Notes: generated by a model not told the origin, from the letters alone. A DNA stretch of 64,000 bases from Myroides sp. WP-1 (GCF_014145635.1 NZ_JACHTC010000003.1:1-64000), one strand, 5' to 3'. Positions 28,898-39,332 are shown, counted from the first letter of the stretch. A program made the numbers and translations.

Positions 28898-29527
28898 TTA
28901 TTTGCTTAAATTTTCAACAATTCCAGCCACAGATCCCTCTGTCAAGACTAAGCTTCCCGCGTTTAAAATCGCGTAAGTACTTAATTCTGAGTTAGTTACA
29001 ACAGCAGCCTTCTCTAAATTGCGTGATGACAAATATACATTTTTATTTGATTCACCCAACACAAATAGAGATTTTTTATTTTCTAACCCTAAAGCTTTCA
29101 ATACACTAATGAAATTTTTAGTGCTTGGAGCTTCGAAGTTGAAGTTTTCTAAAACGATTAAGTTCTCTTCACGAACCTTAATTGAAAACGCTGATTTTCT
29201 AGCTAAGCGTTTTAAGTTCTTATTCAATTTGAAAGAGTAGTTTCTTGGTCTTGGTCCGAAGATTCTTCCTCCTCCTCTGAATACTGGTGACTTGATGCTA
29301 CCTGCTCTCGCCGTTCCAGTTCCTTTTTGCTTTTTAATCTTGCGTGTACTTCCTGCAATTTCAGCTCTTTCTTTCGCTTTATGCGTTCCTTGTCTTTGGT
29401 TTGCTAAATATTGTTTAACATCAAGGTATACTGCGTGATTATTTGGCTCAATTCCGAATACTGAATCTAAAAGTTCAACTTTTCTTCCAGTATCTTTCCC
29501 TGTAATATCTAAAACTTTTACTTCCAT
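28898..29527 (-). CDS. rplD: 50S ribosomal protein L4
   Basis: This early-assembly protein has an exit-tunnel loop and represses the S10 operon in enterobacteria. The 209 residues include the loop [20 protein letters not shown] and [20 protein letters not shown]. Its ATG overlaps the rplC stop codon by one base (TAATG arrangement), suggesting translational coupling. Confidence 0.97.
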   Translation of the reverse strand: MEVKVLDITGKDTGRKVELLDSVFGIEPNNHAVYLDVKQYLANQRQGTHKAKERAEIAGSTRKIKKQKGTGTARAGSIKSPVFRGGGRIFGPRPRNYSFKLNKNLKRLARKSAFSIKVREENLIVLENFNFEAPSTKNFISVLKALGLENKKSLFVLGESNKNVYLSSRNLEKAAVVTNSELSTYAILNAGSLVLTEGSVAGIVENLSK

Positions 29528-30144
29528 TACTTCTGAATGATTACATAAGAGTTTTTGTGTCCTGGAATAGCTCCTTTTACAACAAGTAGGTTCTTATCAG
29601 CCACTACTTTTAAAACTCTAAGATTTTGTACTGTTACATTTTCTCCTCCAGTTCTTCCTGCCATGCGCATTCCTTTGAATACTCTAGATGGATAAGAAGA
29701 AGCCCCTACAGAACCTGGTGCTCTTAAACGGTTTTTTTGACCGTGAGTAACTTGACCTACTCCGCCAAATCCATGACGTTTAACAACCCCTTGGAAACCT
29801 TTTCCTTTAGACACACCTTGAACGTCTACGAATTCTCCTTCAGCGAACAAATCAACAGTGATTACATCACCTAATTTGTACCCTCCATCGAATTCTTTGA
29901 TTTCAACGACTTTTCTTTTAGCAGATGTTCCCGCTTTCTTAAAGTGACCTAACTCAGCTTTAGTAGCGTGTTTCTCTGTCTTGTCATCGAAACCAAGTTG
30001 TAACGCTTCATACCCGTCAACCTCATTGGTTCTGACTTGGGTAACGACACATGGACCAACTTCGATTACTGTACATGGAATGTTTTTTCCATTTTCGTCG
30101 AAAATACTAGTCATGCCGATTTTTTTACCAATTAACCCAGACAT
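29527..30144 (-). CDS. rplC: 50S ribosomal protein L3
   Basis: This is a peptidyl-transferase-centre-proximal early-assembly protein of 205 residues: [20 protein letters not shown], the [17 protein letters not shown] segment and [19 protein letters not shown]. It follows an unusually long gap (113 bases) after rpsJ that carries a 9-bp hairpin. Confidence 0.97.
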   Translation of the reverse strand: MSGLIGKKIGMTSIFDENGKNIPCTVIEVGPCVVTQVRTNEVDGYEALQLGFDDKTEKHATKAELGHFKKAGTSAKRKVVEIKEFDGGYKLGDVITVDLFAEGEFVDVQGVSKGKGFQGVVKRHGFGGVGQVTHGQKNRLRAPGSVGASSYPSRVFKGMRMAGRTGGENVTVQNLRVLKVVADKNLLVVKGAIPGHKNSYVIIQK

Positions 30145-30189
30145 AAATATTTAATTAAATTATTTGAAACTTATTTAAAAGAATTAAGC

Positions 30190-30211
30190 ATTAGAGCTTT
30201 TCAGCTCTAAT
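30190..30211 (-). promoter_or_regulatory. Hairpin in the rpsJ-rplC gap
   Basis: Perfect 9-bp arms ATTAGAGCT (30190-30198 with 30203-30211) surround a 4-base loop. On the minus strand no uninterrupted U-run follows, so it is not a clear terminator. Its position in one of only two long gaps in the operon suggests a regulatory or processing element before rplC-rplD. Confidence 0.4.
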
Positions 30212-30257
30212 ACTCAATCCCTACTCTTTTATTTTTCTTGAAATTACTTTCGGATTA

Positions 30258-30563
30258 TCACACTTTAATCTCAACTTCTACTCCACTTGGTAACTCTAAT
30301 TTCATTAAAGCATCAATTGTTTTAGAAGAAGAAGAATAAATATCTAACAATCTTTTGTAAGAACTAACTTCAAATTGCTCTCTTGCTTTCTTGTTTACGT
30401 GTGGTGAACGTAAAACAGTAAAGATTTTTTTATGAGTTGGTAACGGAATTGGACCTGTTACTACTGCACCTGTACTTTTTACAGTTTTTACGATTTTCTC
30501 AGCTGATTTATCAACCAACATATGATCGTAAGATTTTAATTTTATTCTGATTTTTTGACTCAT
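30258..30563 (-). CDS. rpsJ: 30S ribosomal protein S10 (NusE)
   Basis: This head protein doubles as a transcription antitermination factor with NusB. The 101 residues include [40 protein letters not shown] and a C-terminal [20 protein letters not shown]. It follows fusA by only 12 bases; tuf, which often lies here in other phyla, is absent. Confidence 0.97.
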   Translation of the reverse strand: MSQKIRIKLKSYDHMLVDKSAEKIVKTVKSTGAVVTGPIPLPTHKKIFTVLRSPHVNKKAREQFEVSSYKRLLDIYSSSSKTIDALMKLELPSGVEVEIKV

Positions 30564-30575
30564 TTTTCTCTAAAA

Positions 30576-32711
30576 TTAAGCGTTTCCTTTTGCTTTAGTG
30601 ATTACAGCCTCTGAAATATTTGATGGTGTTTCAGAGTAGTGAGAGAACTCCATTGTAGAAGTAGCTCTACCTGATGATAACGTTCTCAATGTAGTTACAT
30701 ATCCGAACATTTCTGATAATGGCACAGAAGCTTTAACAACTTTTGCTCCATTTCTATCATCCATGCTGTTGATTTGTCCACGACGACGGTTCAAATCCCC
30801 AACGATATCACCCATGTTTTCTTCAGGAGTCAATACTTCTAACTTCATGATAGGCTCAAGAATTACAGCACCAGCAGCTTTAGCAGCAGCTTTGTAACCC
30901 ATTTTCGCTGCTAATTCGAATGATAATGCATCCGAGTCAACCGCGTGGTAAGAACCATCTGTTAGTGTAACTTTCATCGAATCCATTTCGAAACCTGCTA
31001 AAGGTCCTTGTTTCATCGCTTCTTTGAATCCTTTTTCTACAGAAGGAATATATTCTTTTGGTACGTTACCACCTTTTACCTCATTTACGAATTGTAATCC
31101 AACGAATGGTTTTCCATCAACTTCGTCAGCAGGTCCAATTGTAAATACGATATCCGCGAATTTACCACGTCCACCAGATTGTTTTTTGTAAGATTCTCTG
31201 TGGTTAGCAACACGTGTAAGTGTTTCTTTGTACTCAACTTGAGGCTCACCTTGGTTCACTTCAACTTTGAATTCACGTCTCATACGGTCGATTAACACGT
31301 CTAAGTGTAACTCTCCCATACCAGAGATTACTGTTTGTCCAGAAGCTTTATCTGTTTTTACAGTAAATGTAGGATCCTCTTCTGCTAATTTAGCTAAAGC
31401 AGTACCCATTTTATCCATATCCGCTTTTGTTTTTGGTTCAATAGCGATACCAATTACTGGATCAGGGAATACCATACTTTCTAATACGATAGGATGTTTT
31501 TCATCACATAAAGTATCTCCAGTTTTGATATCTTTAAATCCTACAGCAGCTCCAATATCTCCAGCCTCAATATATTCGATTGGATTTTGTTTGTTTGCGT
31601 GCATTTGGTAGATACGAGAAATACGCTCTTTGTTTCCTGAACGCGTATTCAATACATAAGAACCAGCGTCTAAGTGTCCTGAATAAGCTCTAAAGAAAGC
31701 TAAACGACCTACGAAAGGATCTGTAGCAATTTTAAATGCTAATGCAGCAAACGGTTCAGAAACTGATGGTTTACGTACGATTGGCTCTTCAGTATCAGGA
31801 TTTGTTCCTTCGATAGCTTCCTTATCCATTGGAGAAGGTAAGTAACGACAAACAGCATCCAACATAAACTGAACACCTTTATTTTTGAATGATGAACCAC
31901 AAGACATTGGGATGATACTCATATCCAAAGTCGCTGCACGCAACGCTTTGTGAATTTCGTCCTCAGTAATTGAGTTTTCATCTTCCATATATTTCTCAAG
32001 AAGGTTTTCGTCATAAGCTGCGATCTCCTCGATTAATTGACCTCTGTATTGTTTAACATCGTCAATCATATCAGCTGGGATTTCAACAACATCAAAAGTA
32101 GAACCATGATTTTCATCATGCCATACGATTGCGCGGTTTTTCACTAAGTCAACGATACCTTTGAAATCTGCTTCATCACCAATTGGTAAAACGATTGGCA
32201 CAGCATTCGATTTCAACATATCTTTAACTTGTTGACACACTGCTAAGAAGTTAGCTCCTTGACGGTCCATTTTATTAACGAACCCCATACGAGGAACTTT
32301 ATAGTTATCAGCTAATCTCCAGTTAGTTTCAGATTGAGGCTCAACACCATCAACTGCACTAAATAAGAATACTAATCCATCCAATACACGTAAAGAACGG
32401 TTCACCTCAACTGTAAAGTCAACGTGTCCCGGAGTATCAATAATATTGAAGTGGTACTCCATAGACTCAGCTATCTTCTCACCTTGTTTAGTTGGGAAAT
32501 TCCAAGTACAAGTAGTCGCTGCTGAAGTAATAGTAATACCTCTTTCCGCTTCTTGCTCCATCCAGTCCATTGTAGAAGATCCTTCGTGAGTTTCTCCCAT
32601 TTTATGGTTTTTACCTGTATAGAACAAAATACGTTCTGTAGTAGTTGTTTTACCAGCATCGATGTGAGCAGCGATACCAATATTTCTTGTATATTTTAAA
32701 TCTCTTGCCAT
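30576..32711 (-). CDS. fusA: Elongation factor G
   Basis: This translocase GTPase moves tRNA-mRNA on the ribosome. The 711 residues have the G1 motif [12 protein letters not shown] (residues 15-26), switch [11 protein letters not shown], and G4 NKMDR, followed by domains II-V ([55 protein letters not shown]). It has the full standard length and the canonical type I features. It lies between rpsG (21 bases) and rpsJ (12 bases). Confidence 0.97.
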   Translation of the reverse strand: MARDLKYTRNIGIAAHIDAGKTTTTERILFYTGKNHKMGETHEGSSTMDWMEQEAERGITITSAATTCTWNFPTKQGEKIAESMEYHFNIIDTPGHVDFTVEVNRSLRVLDGLVFLFSAVDGVEPQSETNWRLADNYKVPRMGFVNKMDRQGANFLAVCQQVKDMLKSNAVPIVLPIGDEADFKGIVDLVKNRAIVWHDENHGSTFDVVEIPADMIDDVKQYRGQLIEEIAAYDENLLEKYMEDENSITEDEIHKALRAATLDMSIIPMSCGSSFKNKGVQFMLDAVCRYLPSPMDKEAIEGTNPDTEEPIVRKPSVSEPFAALAFKIATDPFVGRLAFFRAYSGHLDAGSYVLNTRSGNKERISRIYQMHANKQNPIEYIEAGDIGAAVGFKDIKTGDTLCDEKHPIVLESMVFPDPVIGIAIEPKTKADMDKMGTALAKLAEEDPTFTVKTDKASGQTVISGMGELHLDVLIDRMRREFKVEVNQGEPQVEYKETLTRVANHRESYKKQSGGRGKFADIVFTIGPADEVDGKPFVGLQFVNEVKGGNVPKEYIPSVEKGFKEAMKQGPLAGFEMDSMKVTLTDGSYHAVDSDALSFELAAKMGYKAAAKAAGAVILEPIMKLEVLTPEENMGDIVGDLNRRRGQINSMDDRNGAKVVKASVPLSEMFGYVTTLRTLSSGRATSTMEFSHYSETPSNISEAVITKAKGNA

Positions 32712-32732
32712 TGTATAATTTTTCTGTATGGA

Positions 32733-33209
32733 TTAAAATCTAAAGTGAGAGAACGCCTTATTAGCTTCAGCCATTTTGTGCGTATCCATTCTCTTTTTAA
32801 CTGCAGCACCTTCTTCTTTAGCAGCAGCTAAAATTTCAGAAGCTAATCTTGCAGCCATAGATTTCTCATTTCTTCTTCTCGCATACAAAATCATCCACTT
32901 CATTGCCATAGAAATTTTTCTATCTGGACGAATTTGCATAGGAATTTGGAATGTAGCTCCACCAACACGACGAGAACGAACCTCTACGTGTGGCATAACG
33001 TTAGTTAAAGCGTCTTTCCAAATTTCTAATGAAGTTTTCTCCTCATCTTGTTTTTTCTCTTCAACGATTGCTAAAGCATCATAGAATACTTTAAAAGCTG
33101 TAGACTTCTTACCATCCCACATTAAGTTATTCACAAAACGCGTCACTAATTGATCATTAAATTTCGGATCTGGTAAAAGAGGTCTCTTTTTCGCCTGTCT
33201 TTTTCTCAT
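32733..33209 (-). CDS. rpsG: 30S ribosomal protein S7
   Basis: This is the primary assembly protein of the 30S head. The 158 residues begin [20 protein letters not shown] and include [20 protein letters not shown] and a C-terminal [16 protein letters not shown]. It lies 25 bases after rpsL. Confidence 0.97.
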   Translation of the reverse strand: MRKRQAKKRPLLPDPKFNDQLVTRFVNNLMWDGKKSTAFKVFYDALAIVEEKKQDEEKTSLEIWKDALTNVMPHVEVRSRRVGGATFQIPMQIRPDRKISMAMKWMILYARRRNEKSMAARLASEILAAAKEEGAAVKKRMDTHKMAEANKAFSHFRF

Positions 33210-33234
33210 GTCTTTTTCTTAAACGTTTAAACGA

Positions 33235-33615
33235 TTATTTTTTGTCTTTAGGGCGTTTTGCACCATATTTAGATCTTCTTTGTGTTCTACCGTTTACTCC
33301 AGCAGTATCCAAAGCTCCACGTACGATGTGGTATCTAACACCTGGCAAATCTTTTACCCTTCCTCCTCTAACTAATACTATCGAGTGCTCTTGTAAATTG
33401 TGTCCTTCTCCTGGGATGTAAGCGTTTACTTCATTACCATTTGTCAAACGTACCCTTGCAACTTTACGCATTGCAGAGTTAGGTTTTTTAGGTGTAGTAG
33501 TATAAACACGCGTACAAACTCCTCTTCTTTGAGGACAAGAATCCAAAGCAACCGATTTACTCTTCTTAGTTAATTGGGTTCTCCCTGTTCTTACTAATTG
33601 TTGAATTGTTGGCAT
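33235..33615 (-). CDS. rpsL: 30S ribosomal protein S12
   Basis: This is the decoding-centre protein where streptomycin-resistance changes arise in other bacteria. The 126 residues contain the conserved loop [17 protein letters not shown] with wild-type Lys43 and Lys44, and [20 protein letters not shown]. It is the first gene of the 32-gene unit, with a good promoter upstream and no Shine-Dalgarno sequence before its ATG. Confidence 0.97.
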   Translation of the reverse strand: MPTIQQLVRTGRTQLTKKSKSVALDSCPQRRGVCTRVYTTTPKKPNSAMRKVARVRLTNGNEVNAYIPGEGHNLQEHSIVLVRGGRVKDLPGVRYHIVRGALDTAGVNGRTQRRSKYGAKRPKDKK

Positions 33616-33668
33616 AATGTTTATTAATAATTTCTACAATATATTATTCCGCACTATATACGGGGTTG

Positions 33669-33699
33669 CAAATGTAGAAAGTTTTTTTCTTTTTTCAAA
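33669..33699 (-). promoter_or_regulatory. Promoter of the rpsL-rplQ operon
   Basis: On the minus strand a TTTG at -33 (33696-33699) and TACATTTG at -7 (33669-33676) are 19 bases apart. The 5' leader is about 45-50 bases. This is the only clear promoter I see for the 17-kb unit. Confidence 0.65.
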
Positions 33700-33798
33700 A
33701 GACAATCTATTAATTTTCAAGTAATTTATTTATTTTATTCTTTAAGTCTCAGCTTCTTACTTTTTTTATTTTACTTTACACCTAAATATATAGCCCCT

Positions 33799-35460
33799 GT
33801 GTCTAAGTCACTCTTCTTCTTCTTTTTGTTCGCCATGCTACATTTTACTAGCTATGGACAAGATGTGCTCTTTACACTTGACCTAACTGCAACATCTGAA
33901 AAAGAGCGAAGTATATTACACGCTATAGAATATCAAAAAACGCATTCCGATCTACAATCTGTCCGTCAAACCATTGACCATGTGGATCAATTACTCTACA
34001 AAAAGGGCTATTTGGCATTCACTAAAAGCCAAAAGCAAGAGCAAATGCACTTTACGTACACCTATCAATTAGCCGATCCTATCCGTCAAGTTATTCTATC
34101 CAACAATCTTTTATCTCCAAAAATTCAAAAACAAATTGATTTTACTACGGATAGTCTTACACTTTCTTTTGAAGCTCTTTCCTCCACATTACAACAATAT
34201 ACTCAGCAATTGGATCGCGAGGGCTTGGGAATGTCAACCCTACAGCTAATCCATCACCGTATTCAAAATGATACGTTGTATTGTGACTTACAACTCAACC
34301 TGACTCAAGGCAGAAAATTAGATCGAATTGAAATTAACAGCATCAATCATGTTCCCGAGAAAATTATTCGACAGTTAACCAAACGCTACCTCAACAAATC
34401 TTATAGCGAACAACTCATTGCTGAAATTACTTCTACTGTTAGTTCACTCGATTTTTTAACTTCTTATAAAACGCCAGAAACACTTTTTACAGATGATTCC
34501 ACCACATTATTCCTTTACTTAGATAAAGCGAATACCAATTCTTTTGATGGATTCATGGGGTTCAGTATGGATGAAAAAGATAAATTTACCTTAGCGGGTT
34601 ATTTGGATCTCAACTTAAACAATGTCTTAAACAAGGGGGAGTCCCTTTCGTTATACTGGAGAAGTGATGCAAACAAGCAAACTCAATTTGACTTTAAATC
34701 ATCTTTTGTTTATCTCTTCAATACTCCGTTAAACATCAATGGTCAACTCAATATTCAAAAGCAGGATACCATTTATCAAAACACAAAGCTTGGTTTACAA
34801 TTGGGGTATGCTATTCAATACAACCGCAATCTTAAAATAGGATATCAAAGCACTTCATCGACAACCAATAGCGTTTTACCTTCAATGGAGAATTTTGACA
34901 GTAAGTTTTACACCGTAAACTACACTCAGATTCAAAAGCGAACAAACCTTCCTCTTTTTCCAATAAATTACTCTTTAGATATTTTACTAGGTACGGGTAA
35001 TCGCACAACAGAAGAGACAAAGCTATCACAATACACAATACAATTACAAGCAAGTAAAAACTTTGAACTAGCCCCTAAGCACTATCTCTATATAAACTGG
35101 ACCTATTATTCTCTTTTTAGCAAGGATTACTTAATCAATGAATTGTATCGTTTTGGGGGTACACAATCGCTACGTGGTTTTCAAGAAAACAGTTTATTAG
35201 CCAACCAGCTTAACCTAATCAATACAGAGTATCGCTTCTTAGTTCATCCTAGTTTGTACCTGCATACGGTTTTTGATTATGCCATTCAAGAATACAAGCC
35301 TTTAGAACAAACGAATACCTTATATAGTATAGGTATGGGATTGGGCTTTATTACCTCGTCGAGTTACTTCAACCTGTCTTTTGCAAACGGCAAGCAACCT
35401 GGTGTACCTTTTTCTTTTGATAATACAACGATTCACATTGGATTTAAAACACTGTTTTAA
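33799..35460 (+). CDS. BamA/TamA-family (Omp85) outer-membrane protein
   Basis: This is an outer-membrane beta-barrel related to surface antigen D15/TamA; its cargo is unknown. The start is a GTG at 33799 giving MSKSLFFFFL. A signal peptide ends near SYG/Q (residue 20-21). Residues about 40-220 are POTRA-like, while about 245-553 form the barrel. The barrel contains the Omp85 hallmark LYRFGGTQSLRGF (about 448-460) and a C-terminal strand ending in Phe. At 553 residues it is shorter than BamA (about 800) and has fewer POTRA domains. It is divergent from rpsL, with rlmB 70 bases downstream. Confidence 0.8.
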   Translation: MSKSLFFFFLFAMLHFTSYGQDVLFTLDLTATSEKERSILHAIEYQKTHSDLQSVRQTIDHVDQLLYKKGYLAFTKSQKQEQMHFTYTYQLADPIRQVILSNNLLSPKIQKQIDFTTDSLTLSFEALSSTLQQYTQQLDREGLGMSTLQLIHHRIQNDTLYCDLQLNLTQGRKLDRIEINSINHVPEKIIRQLTKRYLNKSYSEQLIAEITSTVSSLDFLTSYKTPETLFTDDSTTLFLYLDKANTNSFDGFMGFSMDEKDKFTLAGYLDLNLNNVLNKGESLSLYWRSDANKQTQFDFKSSFVYLFNTPLNINGQLNIQKQDTIYQNTKLGLQLGYAIQYNRNLKIGYQSTSSTTNSVLPSMENFDSKFYTVNYTQIQKRTNLPLFPINYSLDILLGTGNRTTEETKLSQYTIQLQASKNFELAPKHYLYINWTYYSLFSKDYLINELYRFGGTQSLRGFQENSLLANQLNLINTEYRFLVHPSLYLHTVFDYAIQEYKPLEQTNTLYSIGMGLGFITSSSYFNLSFANGKQPGVPFSFDNTTIHIGFKTLF

Positions 35461-35518
35461 TTTCCAAAAAGTTTAGTTTCCTCTTTAAAAAACATCTATC
35501 GTATAATAAAAATATAAC

Positions 35519-35526
35519 TACCTTTG
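35519..35526 (+). promoter_or_regulatory. -7 element abutting the rlmB start codon
   Basis: TACCTTTG matches TAnnTTTG and ends only four bases before the rlmB ATG at 35531. If used, the mRNA would be leaderless or nearly so. No TTTG is visible at -33. Confidence 0.4.
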
Positions 35527-35530
35527 CTCC

Positions 35531-36265
35531 ATGGATCAGGAGAATCAAATTTTTGGTATTCGTGCGATAATCGAAGCCATTGAAGCAGGTAAAGATATAG
35601 ACAAGGTATTCTTACAAAAGGATGCACAAGGTGAATTAATGAATGAGTTAATCAAGTCATTAAAGCGAAATAACATTAATTTCTCTTATGTGCCTATTGA
35701 GAAACTCAATCGCCTAACAAAGAAAAACCACCAAGGAGCTATTGGAACGATTGCACCTATTACATTTGTTTCACTAGAAGAACTAGTAGAAACAACGTTG
35801 GAGAAAAAAGAAAAGCCTCTTTTTGTTGTGTTGGATCAACTATCAGATGCACGTAATTTTGGAGCGATTATACGTACTGCGGTTTGCTGTGGCGCGGATG
35901 GAATTATTATCTCTAAGAATGGTGCTGCACCTGTAAATGGTGATACAATTAAAACTTCAGCAGGAGCTGTATTCAATATTCCAATTTGTAAAGTTGACCA
36001 CATTAAGGATGCCGTGTTTTACTTACAAGGTTCAGGTGTTGTTACTTTAGGAGCTACTGAAAAGGCAGAAAAAGAAATTTACGATGTAGAACTGAATGTT
36101 CCATTAGCCATTATTATGGGTAGTGAAGACAGAGGAATCAATCCTTCTGTTTTGAAAATCATAGATGAAAAAGCCAAATTACCTATGTTTAGCACAATTG
36201 ATTCTTTGAACGTATCAGTTGCTTGTGGAGCATTTTTATATGAAATTATCAGACAACGTAGATAA
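35531..36265 (+). CDS. rlmB: 23S rRNA 2'-O-ribose methyltransferase RlmB (SpoU/TrmH family)
   Basis: This enzyme methylates the ribose of G2251 (E. coli numbering) in the 23S P-loop using SAM. The 244 residues have an N-terminal substrate-binding domain (QIFGIRAIIEAIEAG, LTKKNHQGAIG) and the SPOUT knot motifs LDQLSDARNFGAIIRTA, KTSAGAVFNIPI, IMGSEDRGINPSVL and LNVSVACGAFLYEI. This motif set is characteristic of RlmB/TrmH. The start at 35531 is supported by length, although the promoter element is very close. Confidence 0.92.
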   Translation: MDQENQIFGIRAIIEAIEAGKDIDKVFLQKDAQGELMNELIKSLKRNNINFSYVPIEKLNRLTKKNHQGAIGTIAPITFVSLEELVETTLEKKEKPLFVVLDQLSDARNFGAIIRTAVCCGADGIIISKNGAAPVNGDTIKTSAGAVFNIPICKVDHIKDAVFYLQGSGVVTLGATEKAEKEIYDVELNVPLAIIMGSEDRGINPSVLKIIDEKAKLPMFSTIDSLNVSVACGAFLYEIIRQRR

Positions 36266-36267
36266 AT

Positions 36268-36295
36268 GAGTGATCAGTGATGAGTGATCGGTTAT
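36268..36295. repeat. 14-bp direct repeat carrying the dispersed AGTGAT word
   Basis: Units GAGTGATCAGTGAT (36268-36281) and GAGTGATCGGTTAT (36282-36295) match at 12 of 14 bases and begin three bases after the rlmB stop. The second contains AGTGATCGGTTAT, a relative of words at 541-553 and 911-923. Confidence 0.55.
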
Positions 36296-36341
36296 GATGG
36301 AGAATTATATTCTACATTCATTGGATTTATCTTTCAAAAAT

Positions 36342-36381
36342 AAAAAGGGAAAGGATAGCAACGGCTATCCTTTCCCTTTTT
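36342..36381. terminator. Bidirectional terminator between rlmB and the rhomboid gene
   Basis: An 18-bp perfect stem (36342-36359 with 36364-36381, core GGGAAAGGATAGC), 4-base loop, A-run on one side and T-run on the other lie between convergent genes. Confidence 0.92.
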
Positions 36382-36386
36382 ATTTA

Positions 36387-37190
36387 CTATTCTTTGCGAT
36401 GTGCAATCATCTTGCCAATCGCGTCACCCCATCCTTTTATCGTCGCCTCCTTATTTCCATACACAATTGGCAAAGTTGGTCGATATGGATTTTTTAAATC
36501 CATAACCTCTTTCACCTCTTTAGGAATAATAACGAAGTTTCCCTTCTCATCAAAGCACTGCATAAAAGGATCTTGATTTGGGTCGTAGTTTGGCGATTGC
36601 CACTCATACTTATATATCTTTTCTGTATATACAGGATTCTTCAATACGAAAGACAACAACATTCCAGTAATAAATCCACTTAAATGTCCTTCCCAAGAGA
36701 TTCCTTCTTCAATATCGGGAAACACATACCAAATCATACTCCCATACAACATTACAATGAGAAGCGAGAGTGCTACTAATCGAAAGTATTTCGTTTGGAT
36801 TCCCTTAAAGAACATATAGCTCACCAAGACGTAAATCAATCCACTAGCACCTATGTGATAGCTTTCTCTTGCAATAATCCAGGTTCCCAATCCGGAGAAT
36901 AAAATACCCCAGCCCAAAATCTGCCATACCTGCTTTTTGTAAAAAAACTGCAACAATAAGAGCAATACAAATAAAGCGACAGAATTGTTATAGATATGTT
37001 TTAACCCTCCATGAATAAAAGGACTAAACAAGATTCCTCTCAACCCCTTTAAGGTACGAGGATAAATTCCATATTGATATAATTGCAAATAATCCTTCCA
37101 ATCCAACCAATATACGGTCCATATCAACATTAAGAAGAGAACAGGGAGGATAATTAAATCGGTGGTTATAACTAGTTGTTTGTCTTTCAT
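36387..37190 (-). CDS. Rhomboid family intramembrane serine protease
   Basis: This is an inner-membrane protease that cleaves transmembrane substrates; its substrate is unknown. I start it at the ATG at 37190 (267 residues, MKDKQLVITTD); an upstream GTG would add 23 uncharacteristic residues. Six or so hydrophobic segments are visible. Conserved features are PFIHGGLKHIYNNS in L1/TM2, the catalytic Ser in HIGASGLIYVL, and the catalytic His in WEGHLSGFITGMLL. The soluble C-terminal 75 residues (YEWQSPNYDPNQDPF onward) resemble the tail of other Flavobacteriia rhomboids. Confidence 0.88.
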   Translation of the reverse strand: MKDKQLVITTDLIILPVLFLMLIWTVYWLDWKDYLQLYQYGIYPRTLKGLRGILFSPFIHGGLKHIYNNSVALFVLLLLLQFFYKKQVWQILGWGILFSGLGTWIIARESYHIGASGLIYVLVSYMFFKGIQTKYFRLVALSLLIVMLYGSMIWYVFPDIEEGISWEGHLSGFITGMLLSFVLKNPVYTEKIYKYEWQSPNYDPNQDPFMQCFDEKGNFVIIPKEVKEVMDLKNPYRPTLPIVYGNKEATIKGWGDAIGKMIAHRKE

Positions 37191-37341
37191 TGGGATGTTT
37201 CCTGGGTGCGTAAAGCATAAAGATATAAAATAGTAGCTCAATTCAACCACACAAACCACAGCGTTTAGTTACAATTTTACTTGACTTCTTTTTATTCGGC
37301 ATTATAGGTTGTATTTTTGTATTTCTCAAAATTACATTGTC

Positions 37342-38619
37342 ATGGATGCACCATTAGCAGAAAGAGTACGACCACAGACCTTGGCTGACTATGTTAGTCA
37401 AGCTCATTTAGTTGGCGAACAAGGAATCTTAACAAAACAATTACAAACTGGTTTTATTCCCTCTTTGCTTTTTTGGGGACCTCCTGGAACAGGAAAGACA
37501 ACTTTAGCCGAAATCTTAGCCAAAGAAAGTCAGCGTCCTTTTTACGTTTTAAGTGCGATTAACTCGGGAGTTAAAGATGTGCGAGAAGTAATTGAGAAAG
37601 CGAAGTCCAACCATGGATTATTTACGGCTCGCAATCCCATTTTATTTATTGACGAGATTCACCGTTTTAGCAAATCGCAACAAGATTCGCTTTTAGCAGC
37701 TGTTGAGCGAGGATGGATTACGTTAATCGGTGCAACGACGGAGAATCCGAGTTTTGAAGTAATTCCGGCATTACTTTCACGTTGTCAAGTCTATACTTTA
37801 AATGCGTTTACAAAAGAGGATTTACGTGCTCTACTAGACCGTGCAATCGAAAAAGATACGTTCCTGCGATCTAAACACATCACACTACAAGAAACAGAGG
37901 CTCTTTTTCGCGTATCTGGAGGAGACGGTCGAAAGTTATTAAACACTTTTGAACTGATTGTCAATGCTACAACTGGAGATGGTGTTGTTTTGACCAATGA
38001 TTATGTCATGCAAATCGTCCAAAAAAACACGGTTCTCTATGATAAAACAGGGGAACAACATTATGACATTGTTTCTGCATTTATCAAATCTATTCGCGGT
38101 AGTGATCCCAATGGGGCTGTATATTGGTTAGCGCGTATGATTGAAGGTGGAGAAGATGTAAAATTCATTGCCAGACGACTTGTAATAGCCGCTTCAGAAG
38201 ACATTGGCAACGCCAATCCGACAGCCTTAATCATGGCTACTAACACATTTCAGGCCGTTGCTGTAATTGGCTATCCTGAAAGTAGAATTTTATTAAGCCA
38301 ATGCGCTATTTACTTAGCTACTTCACCTAAGAGTAATTCCACTTATATGGCTATTGGCAAAGCACAACAACTCGTCAAACAAACAGGAGATCTGTCTGTG
38401 CCTATCCACTTGCGCAATGCCCCTACTAAATTAATGAAGGAATTAGGTTATGGCGAGGATTATAAATATTCTCATGATTATCCGAACAATTTTGTAGATC
38501 AAGAATTCTTGCCCACAGAATTAAGCGGAACAGTTTTATATGAACCCGGACACAACAGCAGAGAGAATGGCACTCGTGATTTTTTAAAAAACAGATGGCA
38601 ATTTAAATACAACTATTAA
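37342..38619 (+). CDS. rarA: Replication-associated recombination protein RarA (MgsA), AAA+ ATPase
   Basis: This clamp-loader-like ATPase acts at stalled replication forks. I use the ATG at 37342 (425 residues, [18 protein letters not shown]); the longer frame begins upstream of the -7 element TATTTTTG at 37312-37319. It has Walker [13 protein letters not shown] (about 43-54), Walker [16 protein letters not shown], sensor [20 protein letters not shown], and the MgsA C-terminal domain ([38 protein letters not shown]). It is cytoplasmic and a single-gene unit. Confidence 0.95.
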   Translation: MDAPLAERVRPQTLADYVSQAHLVGEQGILTKQLQTGFIPSLLFWGPPGTGKTTLAEILAKESQRPFYVLSAINSGVKDVREVIEKAKSNHGLFTARNPILFIDEIHRFSKSQQDSLLAAVERGWITLIGATTENPSFEVIPALLSRCQVYTLNAFTKEDLRALLDRAIEKDTFLRSKHITLQETEALFRVSGGDGRKLLNTFELIVNATTGDGVVLTNDYVMQIVQKNTVLYDKTGEQHYDIVSAFIKSIRGSDPNGAVYWLARMIEGGEDVKFIARRLVIAASEDIGNANPTALIMATNTFQAVAVIGYPESRILLSQCAIYLATSPKSNSTYMAIGKAQQLVKQTGDLSVPIHLRNAPTKLMKELGYGEDYKYSHDYPNNFVDQEFLPTELSGTVLYEPGHNSRENGTRDFLKNRWQFKYNY

Positions 38620-38623
38620 AACA

Positions 38624-38649
38624 AAAGCCTGCTTTACAGCAGGCTTTTA
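38624..38649. terminator. Bidirectional terminator between rarA and yjjG
   Basis: Perfect 11-bp arms (AAAAGCCTGCT, 38624-38634 with 38639-38649) and a 4-base loop. The stem overlaps the yjjG stop codon (38634-38636), so both convergent genes share it. Confidence 0.85.
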
Positions 38650-39332
38650 ATATCTAATAAAGTATTTACTTGAGGTAAGGTTGTCGGAACTTCCTTTCGA
38701 TGTTCATTGTAATAGATCACATCCATTCCTACATTTTGCGCTCCTTCAATATCTGCCAAAAGGTTATCTCCAATCATAACCGTATCTTGTACTTGTACTT
38801 TTGCTACTTGTAATGCATAAGTAAAAATTTTAGCGTCTGGTTTTTTTACCCCTGCTAATTCAGAATTCGTTACAGTTTTAAAGAACGGCGCTATTCCTGA
38901 ATTTTTTATTTTTCGCGTTTGTACCTGATCAAATCCGTTGGTGATGATGTGCAATTTGTATTTCTCATTTAAATACGATAAAATCTCAAGAGCTCCATCA
39001 AACAAATAGTTGTAATTAGGTAGATAAGTCAAATATTTATCTCCTACTTCTAGCATTTTTTCTGTTGTAGTTGAATACTCTAACAACTCAAAAGTATCGC
39101 GTATTCTTCCGATTCGAAGTTCTGCTTGTGACACTTGGTTTAAACTATAACGATCCCAATAGGCCGCATTAATCCCAACATAATGATGTAAAAATTGCTC
39201 AATCGTAAAAGGCAATTGCATTTCATTGAGTACTTGCTCAAAGGCTAAACCGGAATTCTTTTCAAAATCCCATAAAGTGTGATCAAGGTCAAAAAATATA
39301 TCGGTTTTATGTTCAAACTTTTTTAATGACAT
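38634..39332 (-). CDS. yjjG: HAD-family pyrimidine 5'-nucleotidase, YjjG type
   Basis: By family this is a house-cleaning nucleotidase for non-canonical pyrimidine nucleotides. The 232 residues show the HAD nucleophile motif FFDLDHTLWDFEKNS (about 13-27), typical of YjjG, motif II HIITNGFDQVQ, and motif IV MIGDNLLADIEGAQNVGMDV. It is cytoplasmic. A -7 element (TACTTTTG on the minus strand, 39357-39364) lies 24 bases before the ATG. Confidence 0.9.
   Translation of the reverse strand: MSLKKFEHKTDIFFDLDHTLWDFEKNSGLAFEQVLNEMQLPFTIEQFLHHYVGINAAYWDRYSLNQVSQAELRIGRIRDTFELLEYSTTTEKMLEVGDKYLTYLPNYNYLFDGALEILSYLNEKYKLHIITNGFDQVQTRKIKNSGIAPFFKTVTNSELAGVKKPDAKIFTYALQVAKVQVQDTVMIGDNLLADIEGAQNVGMDVIYYNEHRKEVPTTLPQVNTLLDIKSLL

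Noticed and set aside
36294-36497. Rightward 67-codon frame after rlmB
   Set aside because: It runs through the bidirectional terminator and into the antisense of the rhomboid gene; no promoter and no plausible product.
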